DNA of 12,541 bases from SIG452 sp045656345 (GTDB lineage Bacteria > Bacillota > Clostridia > UMGS1840). Shown piece by piece: positions 5,368-12,541 of this stretch. Location of the stretch: contig JAZOQZ010000048.1 of NCBI GenBank assembly GCA_045656345.1, positions 1 to 12,541 of the forward strand, read 5' to 3'. Under the pieces are notes generated by a model. The model had not been told where the DNA came from and made no database searches. It was given only the letters and a program-made list of their open reading frames with translations. Both the position numbers and the translations under genes were made by a program. How positions within the stretch are numbered: position 1 is the stretch's first letter; every line of letters begins with the position of its first letter.

Positions 5368-6591
5368 TTATTCATTGATGATGGCGATTTTTAAGCCTTC
5401 CATCTTCAGATTGGTCTGGTGAGCTTCGTTAATCTGGGAAAGCGGATACTTATGAGTGATCAGCTTTTTAATCGGTAAACCGATACCCTGAGCTCTCTTT
5501 AAGAAATCGAAGGTGGTTGCATAATCGCGTAAGGTATATACCCAAGAACCAACAACAGTCAGTTCTTTTGCGCAAATATCAAAGTGGGGGTTGATGGTAG
5601 CATCTCCACCATTGATGAAGAAGCCAAGTTCACACAGTCCGCCGCCTTTTCTTACGAATTTATATACGTTAGAATGAGCGATGGGAGAACCGGTACACTG
5701 GAATGCAAAATCTGCATAGTAACCGCCAAATGCATCTTTTACAGCGTTTGTTAACTCATCAATACCTTTGTGGTTTTTAAAGTTAACAGATTTGGTAGCG
5801 CCCATTTCTTTCGCAAACTGCAATCTCTTTTCTTCGCCGTCTACTGCAACGATATTTTCAACACCCATGGTACGCAGAATTGCAATACATAACAGACCGA
5901 TAGGTCCGCAACCCTGAACTACCACACGGCTGTTGAATCTTAAGATACCAACAGTTTTCGCACGTTCTACAGCGTGGATTAAAACCGCTGCAGGTTCAAT
6001 TAAGATTCTGCTTTCTAAGTCTAAGTCAGACACATTGAATACGGTGGAACCGCCTCTGATTACCATATAATCAGCAAACCAACCATTCAGGTGAATATCA
6101 TCGTCGGGAATTAAACCGTAAACATCTGCACCATCACCAACGTTCTGTTTGTTTAAGTCAAACATAGTGATGTTGGGGTCATCTTTAAAAATCATACAGG
6201 TAACAACTTTGTCACCAATGTTTAAAGATTTTCCGGCGCTGTCTTTTTTCACATTTTTGCCCATTTTCACGATTTCACCGGTACCTTCATGACCTAATAC
6301 AACAGGAATTAAGCCGAAGGGATCACGTTTGAACTCGTGAGCGTCAGTTCCGCAGATACCGCAGCCTTCTACTTTGACTAAGATATCGTCGTCACCAAGT
6401 TCGGGAATGGGAAACTCTTTGATATCGTAATGCTCCAAAGAGGTGAGCATTGCGGCTTTTGCAGTTTTGGGGATAGGGCCTGCAGATTTTCCGCATGTGC
6501 AGTTTCCGCCACAGCTGCAATCAGAACCGCCGTTTAAGTTGTTTAAAACTTGTTTTACGATTGATTCAATCGCTTTTTCGTTCATTTCCAT
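5368..6591 (-). CDS. Zinc-dependent medium-chain alcohol dehydrogenase with N-terminal encapsulation helix (replaces PduQ)
   Basis: 407 residues. Likely role: reduction of propionaldehyde to propanol inside the shell, recycling NAD+ for PduP. Residues 1-20 form an amphipathic helix (IESIVKQVLNNL) like the signals on PduP, PduD and PduL. Next comes a cysteine-rich linker, C25-S-C27-GGN-C31-T-C33. The GroES-like catalytic domain has GCGICGTDAHEF (catalytic-zinc C80), GHEGTGE (H101, E102) and IEPAAV (E199). The Rossmann site is VVVQGCGPIGLL (about 223-234) with acidic D251, suggesting NAD(H). The usual four-cysteine structural zinc lobe is missing; only C132 lies in that region. Canonical PduQ is an unrelated iron-dependent enzyme, so this is a replacement by position. 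A GAGGA site about 9-10 bases upstream favours the first ATG over the one two codons later. Confidence 0.9.
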   Translation of the reverse strand: MEMNEKAIESIVKQVLNNLNGGSDCSCGGNCTCGKSAGPIPKTAKAAMLTSLEHYDIKEFPIPELGDDDILVKVEGCGICGTDAHEFKRDPFGLIPVVLGHEGTGEIVKMGKNVKKDSAGKSLNIGDKVVTCMIFKDDPNITMFDLNKQNVGDGADVYGLIPDDDIHLNGWFADYMVIRGGSTVFNVSDLDLESRILIEPAAVLIHAVERAKTVGILRFNSRVVVQGCGPIGLLCIAILRTMGVENIVAVDGEEKRLQFAKEMGATKSVNFKNHKGIDELTNAVKDAFGGYYADFAFQCTGSPIAHSNVYKFVRKGGGLCELGFFINGGDATINPHFDICAKELTVVGSWVYTLRDYATTFDFLKRAQGIGLPIKKLITHKYPLSQINEAHQTNLKMEGLKIAIINE

Positions 6592-6631
6592 CTTAACGAT
6601 TCCTCATTTCTATATATGATGAATTTTTAAA

Positions 6632-8077
6632 CTAAATAATTCTGAAGCCATCCACCAGAACACATCTTCTCTGACGGGTAAAGCTTCTTGCGGAGGTGAT
6701 ACCTTCGCCGGTGGGACCTGCGATGGTAAAGGTGGTGTGACCTTCCCCTCCTGCACCGATCCCTGCATAGGAAGGTGCATTTTTTACAAAGATAGTGGTT
6801 TCCACTTCTCTTGCAAATTTGGTTAAGTTATCAATATTTTTGGAGTGCATATGCGCACTGTGACGGTTGCCGTGTTCATATTTTACACCGAGACGAATCG
6901 CTTCGTCAACATCTTTTACAGATACGATGGGTAAAATCGGCATCATCAGTTCTTCTTCCACAAAAGGATGATCTTCGGTGGTTTCCATAATGATTAAGCG
7001 GGTATCCTTGGGAGCATCGGTAATGCCGATTGCTTCTAAGAACAGATTTGCATCTTTACCAACCCAATCTTTATTGAGCATCAATTTACGTTTTGGTCTG
7101 TCGGAGCAACCTTCGCCCTGTTTACATTCTTCCACGGTTAATGCCACATTGACTAATTTATCAATATCGGATTTGTTTTTCAGTAAATATGCACCGTTCT
7201 GAGTCATATAGTGAATCAGCTCATCTTTAATACTTTCTACTGCAAAACACTCTTTTTCTGCAATACAAGGCAGATTGTTATCAAAACTTGCTCCTGCAAC
7301 GATATCTTTTGCCGCTTTTCTGATGTCTGCGGTTTCATCCACAATTACGGGCGGGTTTCCTGCACCTGCACCGATTGCTTTTTTACCGGAGGAAAGCAGT
7401 GTTCTAACAACTCCGGGGCCACCTGTTGCCACCAACAGTTTCACATCAGGGCATTTTATCATAGCATCTGCGGTTTTCAAAGTGGGTTTTACTACAGAAA
7501 CAACCACGTTTTCAGGACCACCTGCTTCTAATACTGCTCGATTGATTAAATCCACCGCATAGTTGGAAGTGTTGATTGCTCTCGGATGGGGATTGAAAAC
7601 AACACAGTTACCGCCTGCCAACATGCCGATGGAGTTACAAAGAACAGTTTCGGAGGGGTTGGTGGTGGGAGTGATGCTTCCGATGATTCCAAACGGAGCC
7701 ATTTCCACTAAAGTTAAGCCGGTGTCACCGCTGTATGCTCTGGGTTGTAAATCTTCGGTGCCGGGAGTTTTTTCTGCAACCAGAGTGTGTTTGATAATTT
7801 TATCAGTCACTCTGCCCATACCGGTTTCTTCCACGCCCATTCTAGCCATGGTTTCGGCTTCTGCCATAATTTTTTCTCTGATTTTGGTAATCATATTTTC
7901 TCTTTGTTCCACGGAGTAGCCACGAAACAGTTTATACGCTGTTTTTGCAGCTTCCAATGCTTCTTCCATGGTGGAGAAAACACCTTTATATTTACCGGAT
8001 GCTTTCGGAGCGGCACCTTTGGTAGCCATTCCTTTAATTACCTGTTCAACAATGCTTGCAATCTGTTGTTCGTTCAT
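6632..8077 (-). CDS. pduP: PduP, CoA-acylating propionaldehyde dehydrogenase
   Basis: 481 residues from ATG 8077; Salmonella PduP has 464. It oxidises propionaldehyde with NAD+ and CoA to propionyl-CoA. Residues 1-17 (MNEQQIASIVEQVIKGM) form the encapsulation helix, followed by a flexible linker. The aldehyde dehydrogenase fold shows GIIGSITPTTNPSETV (cofactor entry), VATGGPGVV (about 216-224), and the catalytic cysteine in NNLPCIAEKE (C271 from this start). HMHSKN and PSYAGIGAGGEGHTTFTI near the C-terminus are typical of the acylating EutE/PduP class. An upstream in-frame ATG at 8119 would add 14 residues but lies inside pduO and has no good ribosome site; AAAGGA at 8088-8093 sits ten bases before 8077. 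Gap to pduO is 19 bases. Confidence 0.96.
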   Translation of the reverse strand: MNEQQIASIVEQVIKGMATKGAAPKASGKYKGVFSTMEEALEAAKTAYKLFRGYSVEQRENMITKIREKIMAEAETMARMGVEETGMGRVTDKIIKHTLVAEKTPGTEDLQPRAYSGDTGLTLVEMAPFGIIGSITPTTNPSETVLCNSIGMLAGGNCVVFNPHPRAINTSNYAVDLINRAVLEAGGPENVVVSVVKPTLKTADAMIKCPDVKLLVATGGPGVVRTLLSSGKKAIGAGAGNPPVIVDETADIRKAAKDIVAGASFDNNLPCIAEKECFAVESIKDELIHYMTQNGAYLLKNKSDIDKLVNVALTVEECKQGEGCSDRPKRKLMLNKDWVGKDANLFLEAIGITDAPKDTRLIIMETTEDHPFVEEELMMPILPIVSVKDVDEAIRLGVKYEHGNRHSAHMHSKNIDNLTKFAREVETTIFVKNAPSYAGIGAGGEGHTTFTIAGPTGEGITSARSFTRQRRCVLVDGFRII

Positions 8078-8087
8078 TTTGAACACA

Positions 8088-8093
8088 TCCTTT
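8088..8093 (-). promoter_or_regulatory. Ribosome binding site that decides the pduP start
   Basis: AAAGGA on the minus strand is ten bases before ATG 8077. The protein made from this ATG starts exactly at the encapsulation helix, which argues against the longer reading from 8119. Confidence 0.7.
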
Positions 8094-8096
8094 CCT

Positions 8097-9047
8097 TTAT
8101 TTACTGAGTTTAAAAACATTTTGAAAAACTTCTTTAGCGTATGCTGCCAGTGCGGTATCCTGTTCTAAGCTTCCGCCGCTGACACCAAAGCCGCCTACAA
8201 CAACATCATTTACAATAAGAGGAATTCCGCCTCCAAACACTACCAATCGGCTGTCCTGATGTTGGATTCCATAGAGGGAATCACCAGGTTTGGTGAGTCC
8301 TGCCAAAGTTTCCGTGGGCATTTTCAAGCTTACTGCCGTGTATGCCTTGTTCTGAGCCACATTGATGCTTGCGATATAAGCATCATCGTCACGGAGCATC
8401 GCCATCAGGTTTCCGCCACCATCACAAACGGCACATACAACTTTCACGCCCATTTCCTGAGCTTTGGCAATTACCGCCTGACAAAGCTCTTCGGCTTTTT
8501 TCATATTGAAGGCGCCATCGCTTGGTTTGTCATACACAATTGGTTTTTCGCCCTTTGGCACATACAGTTGATCCTGATATCTTGCCAGCACATAGAGCAA
8601 ATCGGATAATCTATTAAAATAAGACAAATCCTCTTTCTTGACCAAAAACAGTTTCGATGCTTTTACCGCTTCCCGTTCTGCACGACGCGCCACAGTTCTT
8701 GCAACATCTAAATGGGCGCCACCTTTCGTCTGTCCACTGAGGGTAAACTTTCCATCGCGAGTAATCTTTGCAGAAAAGGCATCAATCAGTTTTTCCAACC
8801 GAAGGGTTGCTTGTTTGGTATCGAAGGAATTTCCGCCTGCAATGGAACCCATCAATAAAATGAATTCCTGCTGCAATGCAGTCACGGTATCGCCAACCAC
8901 TTCAATGGATTCGGTTTTAGCAAGTCCTAAATGGGATGAAAGCTCGTCGATGGTACCAAGTAAGTCAAATAAGACATAATCTTTGGGATAACGAGTGTTT
9001 TTTAAATTTCCAGAGTATCCCTCGTCTCCTTTTTTGGTATAAATCAA
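8097..9047 (-). CDS. pduO: PduO, corrinoid adenosyltransferase fused to a GlcG/HbpS-like domain
   Basis: 316 residues; Salmonella PduO has 336. The N-terminal PduO-type adenosyltransferase (about 1-158) transfers adenosyl from ATP to cob(I)alamin. Its ATP motif is TKKGDEGYSG (4-13), with GTIDELSSHLG (31-41), ARTVARRAERE (116-126) and YFNRLSDLLYVLARY (143-157). The C-terminal domain (about 180-312) is of the GlcG/HbpS type (VVCAVCDGGGNLMAMLRDD, GGGIPLIVNDVVVGGFGVSGG), which binds haem in some PduO proteins. The start is TTG and overlaps the pduG stop (TTGA); GGGAGGTGA at 9054-9062 lies six bases before it. The overlap suggests translational coupling. No encapsulation helix is visible; entry may depend on PduS. 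Confidence 0.95.
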   Translation of the reverse strand: MIYTKKGDEGYSGNLKNTRYPKDYVLFDLLGTIDELSSHLGLAKTESIEVVGDTVTALQQEFILLMGSIAGGNSFDTKQATLRLEKLIDAFSAKITRDGKFTLSGQTKGGAHLDVARTVARRAEREAVKASKLFLVKKEDLSYFNRLSDLLYVLARYQDQLYVPKGEKPIVYDKPSDGAFNMKKAEELCQAVIAKAQEMGVKVVCAVCDGGGNLMAMLRDDDAYIASINVAQNKAYTAVSLKMPTETLAGLTKPGDSLYGIQHQDSRLVVFGGGIPLIVNDVVVGGFGVSGGSLEQDTALAAYAKEVFQNVFKLSK

Positions 9048-10897
9048 ACGCTCTCACCTCCCAATCTCATCTGTTTGGAATACTGGCCTAGCACAAGACC
9101 TGCTGCCACTGCGGCACGAGGACCAAATTTTGAAAGCACATTTCCCCGGCCTGCCACAATATTATATTTAGAAAGTGCCTCATTGATGAGGTCGGGCACT
9201 TCGAAATCCAAAGCACTTCCGCCTACCATAACCACAAACTGGATGTTTCTAAGATTTCCGTCCGGTGCAATTTTGGTTAAAGCTTTCAGTGCGTTTTGCA
9301 CAAATACTTTTCGTTTTGCTTCCTTTCGGATCACTGCAATCTGTTCCATTGTCAGATTCTTTTTCCGGATAGGAATCATTTTATCTTCGGTGAGGATAAC
9401 AACTCTTTTATAAAGCTCAGGAGGTAACTGCTCCTTGGTGAATTTTACCGTTTGGTCTTCAAAACGGAGCATATTAAAGGTTTCCACCCTTGCTAGGGGA
9501 TACCGCTTAATCAGTTCCGCCGTATCGCGGTCAGAAAGAGCAAGTTCTAAATCGATGATAGTGGTAACCATCTCCCCTGCTCCTGCAGTATGCACGCTTT
9601 TGATGTTTCCTTGTTTATCCATCAAAGCAGCATCGGTAGAGCCACCACCCAAATCCAAAATGGCTAAAGGCGTATCTGCACCGGAGGTTGTTAATGCACC
9701 GATAATTGCATTGTCTGCCTCTTTTCCCATAATCGACACGCCAACACCGATTTCATCGGTTACCACATCAGCAATCTGTTTCATAGGGAGATGGGAGGTC
9801 TTTACCATAGAAGAAAGCATTACCACGCTTTCCATTGCATATTCATTTGCCAAACCGCCGGATACCTTCATCGGTGCTAAGGTATCGGTTGCGGAAAGGT
9901 CTGATATTTTAATGGAATCTGCCATTTGACCGGTTAAATCCGCCATACGGCGTTTAATCCGATCAAAAGAGTTTCCTGTGTTGGTGTTTTTTTCACCGGC
10001 AATATCAAAAATATCGCCACTTTTCAAAACGATTTCTGTAATCTTATCCGCTCCCTGAGAAACAGGAACACTGAAATCACCGCCGGTTCCGTAAATATAA
10101 ATATTACCAACCGGAATTTCCTGCGTTTTTACGCCGCCTTCATCATTATTGATAACAACGCCGGACCGAAGCCCGATTAAACTCTTGGAAATGGGAATGA
10201 CGCTTTTTGTTTCTTCCGGCGTCAATTTGAAGATTCCTGCAATTCCATAAGGATTGGATAACACTTTAATGGTTCCGGATTCAGATGCAACCTCAACGGC
10301 TGCCAATTTTCCGAAGGGAATTTTTTCAATCTGCATAACCTCATCCACAATGGGTAAGGTTACATTCAAACGGTTTGCAATCAGCACACCGTCATCTTTT
10401 TTGCAGATGATACCTGTCACGGAAATTTCGTTATCTAAAGCGCGATTTACATAATTTGCCGCTTCTTCAAAATCCACAGATGCATCAACAACTGCAATGT
10501 AATCGTCAGTTTTATTGCAAAGATGCAACGCTTTCACATCTTGAGTATATCCCACACCAATTCCGTTACCGCCGGGAGTATCCGGGTTATGCCCAATCAT
10601 CACAGAGCCGATAATGGTGGTCTGAGAAATAACATCAGTTGATAATTCGGAAATAACAGGAGTTGCTTCGTTAATGAGCACCTCATCAATATCCGAAAGA
10701 GTTAACCCTGCATCCTTCGCACCTTGTTTTAAAGCAGCAATTACACCCGTTTTGTTCTCACGGGTTCCTTTCACGCCTGTGGTAGGAATCATAGCATAGG
10801 AGAGAAAATCACAGTGGCCGTCACGGACTCTCATCAGTACCGCTTCGGTGGTGGAGTTTCCGATGTCAACACCGGCAACAACGTCACGATAAGCCAT
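9044..10897 (-). CDS. pduG: PduG, large subunit of diol dehydratase reactivase
   Basis: 617 residues; Salmonella PduG has 610. It is an Hsp70/actin-like ATPase that releases damaged cobalamin from inactivated dehydratase. Phosphate-1 motif: VAGVDIGNSTTEAVLM (7-22). Phosphate-2 motif: LAILDLGGGSTDAALM (411-426). An adenosine-type motif VVMVGGSALDFE lies at 555-566. The middle region (about 90-250) matches the swivelling domain of DdrA/DhaF. AAAGGAG precedes the ATG. It begins 25 bases after pduE. In most pdu operons the small subunit gene pduH follows; here pduO follows with an overlap, so PduH is either encoded elsewhere or absent. In known reactivases the small subunit swaps with the dehydratase beta subunit, so its lack would be functionally notable. 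Confidence 0.96.
   Translation of the reverse strand: MAYRDVVAGVDIGNSTTEAVLMRVRDGHCDFLSYAMIPTTGVKGTRENKTGVIAALKQGAKDAGLTLSDIDEVLINEATPVISELSTDVISQTTIIGSVMIGHNPDTPGGNGIGVGYTQDVKALHLCNKTDDYIAVVDASVDFEEAANYVNRALDNEISVTGIICKKDDGVLIANRLNVTLPIVDEVMQIEKIPFGKLAAVEVASESGTIKVLSNPYGIAGIFKLTPEETKSVIPISKSLIGLRSGVVINNDEGGVKTQEIPVGNIYIYGTGGDFSVPVSQGADKITEIVLKSGDIFDIAGEKNTNTGNSFDRIKRRMADLTGQMADSIKISDLSATDTLAPMKVSGGLANEYAMESVVMLSSMVKTSHLPMKQIADVVTDEIGVGVSIMGKEADNAIIGALTTSGADTPLAILDLGGGSTDAALMDKQGNIKSVHTAGAGEMVTTIIDLELALSDRDTAELIKRYPLARVETFNMLRFEDQTVKFTKEQLPPELYKRVVILTEDKMIPIRKKNLTMEQIAVIRKEAKRKVFVQNALKALTKIAPDGNLRNIQFVVMVGGSALDFEVPDLINEALSKYNIVAGRGNVLSKFGPRAAVAAGLVLGQYSKQMRLGGESV
9054..9062 (-). promoter_or_regulatory. 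Ribosome binding site inside the 3' end of pduG for the TTG start of pduO
   Basis: Minus-strand GGGAGGTGA is followed by GAGCGT and TTG at 9047. It lies within the last codons of pduG and explains how a TTG start that overlaps the previous stop can be used. Confidence 0.75.
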
Positions 10898-10922
10898 GAT
10901 TTTTTCTCCTTTCTATCATTAT

Positions 10923-11537
10923 TTATAATAAGATATTACGCTTTTCGTAAACCCTTGCGGTTTCTTCCACCAAGTCAGCTGTGATATTTGCCTGATATTT
11001 GGTGCGAAGCTCATTTGCAATATCTAAGAGTTCCTGCTTAGTGGCACGATTGGGACGAAGCTTGTCATAAATTCTTAAAACTTCTTCATCGGGAACACGT
11101 GTCAACTCTGCAGCTCTTCTCATATTACCTGCAAACTGTTTTTTTCCTGCTTTTTCAGCAATTTCAGCCTGCATAAGCAACGTGTCCGCATTGGTTTTAA
11201 AATCCTCGTGAGTTACTTTGCCGGAAATCACATTATCAAAAGTAATTTCAGAAAAAGCTTTTCCCGTTTTAGATTTTAATAAGTCAGGATGATTTTTTGC
11301 TAAAGGATAGGTGTAACCACCGCTTGAAGAAACGTTTCCGCCTTTCATATCCCGAAGAACTTTTTTTGTCAGTTCATCAGCAATCTCATCCGCAGATTTT
11401 TCTGTTTTTTGGGGTTGGGTAGTTTCAATTTTTTTGAGAATGTCATTTACCTCAGCACTTGAAATCCCACCATTTCCTGTTTCAGCCTGAATTCGTTCGG
11501 CAACAGCTTTTACAATTTCAGAAATATTTACATCCAT
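10923..11537 (-). CDS. pduE: PduE, small subunit of B12-dependent diol/glycerol dehydratase
   Basis: 204 residues from ATG 11537; Salmonella PduE has 173. The dehydratase core runs from about residue 74: YPLAKNHPDLLKSKTGK, then AEIAEKAGKKQFAGNMRRA, AELTRVPDEEVLRIYDKLRP, and the C-terminal EETARVYEKR. With PduC and PduD it converts 1,2-propanediol to propionaldehyde. The N-terminal 70 residues are longer than usual. A first helix (ISEIVKAVAERI, about 4-15) resembles an encapsulation signal, and a second (ADELTKKVLRDM, about 53-64) aligns with the single N-terminal helix of Salmonella PduE. A longer reading from GTG 11546 is rejected because that codon lies within the ribosome site AGGGGTGA. 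Its ribosome site abuts the pduD stop. Confidence 0.95.
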   Translation of the reverse strand: MDVNISEIVKAVAERIQAETGNGGISSAEVNDILKKIETTQPQKTEKSADEIADELTKKVLRDMKGGNVSSSGGYTYPLAKNHPDLLKSKTGKAFSEITFDNVISGKVTHEDFKTNADTLLMQAEIAEKAGKKQFAGNMRRAAELTRVPDEEVLRIYDKLRPNRATKQELLDIANELRTKYQANITADLVEETARVYEKRNILL

Positions 11538-11542
11538 CACTG

Positions 11543-11550
11543 TCACCCCT
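11543..11550 (-). promoter_or_regulatory. Ribosome binding site that decides the pduE start
   Basis: AGGGGTGA on the minus strand: AGGGG is eight bases before ATG 11537. The GTG at 11546 lies inside the site and so is unlikely to be the initiator. The site begins in the pduD stop codon. Confidence 0.75.
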
Positions 11551-12206
11551 TAAAATTCAATTTTTAAAGCAACCGGCGGCTTTTTATCTACCACATTTTC
11601 AGTTTCTTTAATGTGTAAAAGCGCCGCTTTCGCCTGAAACTTGGGACGCACCATATAATCATTCATCACGCTAATGGGTTCCGGAGACTGTCCTTTCGCA
11701 TATCTTGCCGCATTTTTACCGATTTTACGATAAATCTCTAAAGTAATGAGAGGCGCCTGCGGGAACAATTCCAGATTAGTGAGCGGGAATAAATCCTTCT
11801 GATGAATGGTGGTGGTTCCTTTTGACTGAATCCCAACGCCAATGCCAGAACCAGAATATTTAGCCGCGGTCAATGCGATAAAGGCAACGTCAGAAGTGTG
11901 ATACACCCGGATGAATCTGGGTGTCATTCCCTCTTCTTCTACCCCCGCCGCAATTTCACGGATCAAATCATAATGGCTCACGCCTGACATGGTTTCAAAC
12001 ATATCTTTGGAAAAAGAAGCACCAAGACCGATTACCACTTCAGAAGGGCTTACCCCTTTGGGAGCATCGCCGTTTTCAGCAATGGTCAACCGTTTTCCAT
12101 TTGATTTAGAAACAGTTTTCGGCTGCTCAGATGCCATTTCTGCATTCTGAATTGCCGCCATAACCTGCCGGGTAACTTCTTTAATTAACTGTTCATTATA
12201 TTCCAT
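11550..12206 (-). CDS. pduD: PduD, medium subunit of B12-dependent diol/glycerol dehydratase
   Basis: 218 residues; Salmonella PduD has 224. Residues 1-20 (YNEQLIKEVTRQVMAAIQ) form the encapsulation helix known to direct the whole dehydratase into the compartment; a glycerol dehydratase beta subunit without a compartment lacks it. The core has SEVVIGLGASF, the characteristic SGSGIGVGIQSKGTTTIHQ (about 118-136), LTNLELFPQAPLITLEIYR and NAARYAKGQSPEP. AKAALLHIKETENVV closes the domain. It forms the dehydratase with PduC and PduE and contacts the cobalamin. No strong ribosome site lies next to the ATG; a good one (GAAAGGA) is 51 bases upstream with a possible hairpin between them. pduE follows after three bases from its longest reading. 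Confidence 0.96.
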   Translation of the reverse strand: MEYNEQLIKEVTRQVMAAIQNAEMASEQPKTVSKSNGKRLTIAENGDAPKGVSPSEVVIGLGASFSKDMFETMSGVSHYDLIREIAAGVEEEGMTPRFIRVYHTSDVAFIALTAAKYSGSGIGVGIQSKGTTTIHQKDLFPLTNLELFPQAPLITLEIYRKIGKNAARYAKGQSPEPISVMNDYMVRPKFQAKAALLHIKETENVVDKKPPVALKIEF

Positions 12207-12217
12207 ACTGATACCAC

Positions 12218-12254
12218 ATACATTTTTATTTGATTTTGAAAATTAAAAATGCAC
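12218..12254 (-). promoter_or_regulatory. AU-rich hairpin between a distant ribosome site and the pduD start
   Basis: The arms 12244-12254 and 12218-12228 pair over 11 positions with a 15-base loop; two pairs are G:U in minus-strand RNA and A:C in the plus strand. It sits between GAAAGGA (12258-12264) and ATG 12206. If folded it would bring them to about 14 bases apart. The stem is AU-rich and so weak. Confidence 0.35.
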
Positions 12255-12275
12255 TAATCCTTTCTTTTTATTTTT

Positions 12276-12541
12276 TTAAATAACGGTAGGATCTAAGGTA
12301 TCCTTAATGTTTTTGATTTCTTCCCAACGTTCACCGGAAACACGATAACCGGTACCGGGACCGTTGTAATCATTGGGGTGGTTCACGGAGCTTAATACCT
12401 CGAAATTCTTATCTAAGATAGATGAGGTTTGCAGATAATCGGCAGATAAACGCTGTTTCAACATATTAAATACCGAAACTGCCACATCGTGGAAGCCTGA
12501 GTTGTTCAAGGCCTGCACAATATCCACGCCCGTAATATCGC
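12276..12541 (-). CDS. pduC: PduC, large subunit of B12-dependent diol/glycerol dehydratase (C-terminal part only)
   Basis: The reading frame is open from the right edge to the TAA at 12276, giving about 88 C-terminal residues of a protein that is normally near 554. The visible part matches the PduC C-terminus: VSVFNMLKQRLSADYLQTS, then NHPNDYNGPGTGYRVSGERW and EIKNIKDTLDP. The large subunit holds the TIM barrel, substrate and potassium ion; those residues are outside the window. The apparent GTG at 12527 is an internal valine, not a start. A 69-base AT-rich gap separates it from pduD, longer than usual for dehydratase subunits made in equal amounts. Choice between diol and glycerol dehydratase cannot be made from this fragment alone; the operon favours diol. 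Confidence 0.96.
   Translation of the reverse strand, partial: DITGVDIVQALNNSGFHDVAVSVFNMLKQRLSADYLQTSSILDKNFEVLSSVNHPNDYNGPGTGYRVSGERWEEIKNIKDTLDPTVI

Noticed and set aside
8078..8119. Longer start of pduP at ATG 8119
   Set aside because: It lies inside pduO without a good ribosome site, and the encapsulation helix begins at the ATG at 8077.
9435..9929. A 164-codon plus-strand open frame, and other long plus-strand frames such as 7563-7919 and 4730-5104
   Set aside because: They lie wholly opposite well-recognised minus-strand genes, have no matching ribosome sites or recognisable domains, and reflect the codon pattern of the real genes.
12525..12527. An apparent GTG start giving an 83-residue separate protein
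   Set aside because: The frame stays open to the window edge and the protein matches the PduC C-terminus, so this is an internal valine codon.
1..12541. CRISPR arrays, tRNA or rRNA genes, transposases, integrase sites, and a cobalamin riboswitch
   Set aside because: I looked for regular repeats, mobile-element proteins and structured RNA in the gaps and found none; the gaps are all under 150 bases.

Overview
The window is the distal part of a vitamin B12-dependent 1,2-propanediol utilization (pdu) bacterial microcompartment operon. Every gene I can support lies on the minus strand and is transcribed from right to left. AAGGAGG-type ribosome sites, AT-rich third codon positions, TTG and GTG starts, and the protein variants present all suggest a low-GC anaerobic Firmicute, most likely a clostridium. 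I cannot name a species.

Layout in transcription order: 3' end of pduC (12541-12276, cut by the window edge), pduD, pduE, pduG, pduO, pduP, a zinc-type alcohol dehydrogenase in the place of pduQ, a BMC-H shell protein with a C-terminal tail (PduK-like), a PduA/PduJ hexamer protein, a divergent BMC-H protein, a second PduA/PduJ protein, pduL, pduN, pduS, pduT, and a DeoR-family regulator cut by the left edge. Gaps between genes run from a 3-base overlap to 145 bases, so the pdu genes look like one operon. No stretch over 300 bases lacks a gene, and the operon promoter is not in the window.

How they work together: PduCDE dehydrates propanediol (or glycerol) to an aldehyde with adenosylcobalamin. 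PduG reactivates the dehydratase, and PduO and PduS reduce and adenosylate cobalamin. PduP oxidises propionaldehyde to propionyl-CoA, PduL turns that into propionyl-phosphate, and the alcohol dehydrogenase reduces aldehyde to propanol and recycles NAD+. The shell is made of at least four hexamer-type BMC-H proteins, the pentamer PduN and the trimer PduT. PduB, most of PduC and any starting regulator would lie to the right.

Points that depart from the textbook operon: no pduH and no pduM; a zinc MDR dehydrogenase with an encapsulation helix and a CxCxxxCxC linker instead of iron-type PduQ; an AT-hook-like motif in the tail of a shell protein; a PduE with two encapsulation-like helices; a DeoR regulator at the operon end; and a series of intercistronic hairpins, several of which pair fully (through G:U) only in the minus-strand RNA.
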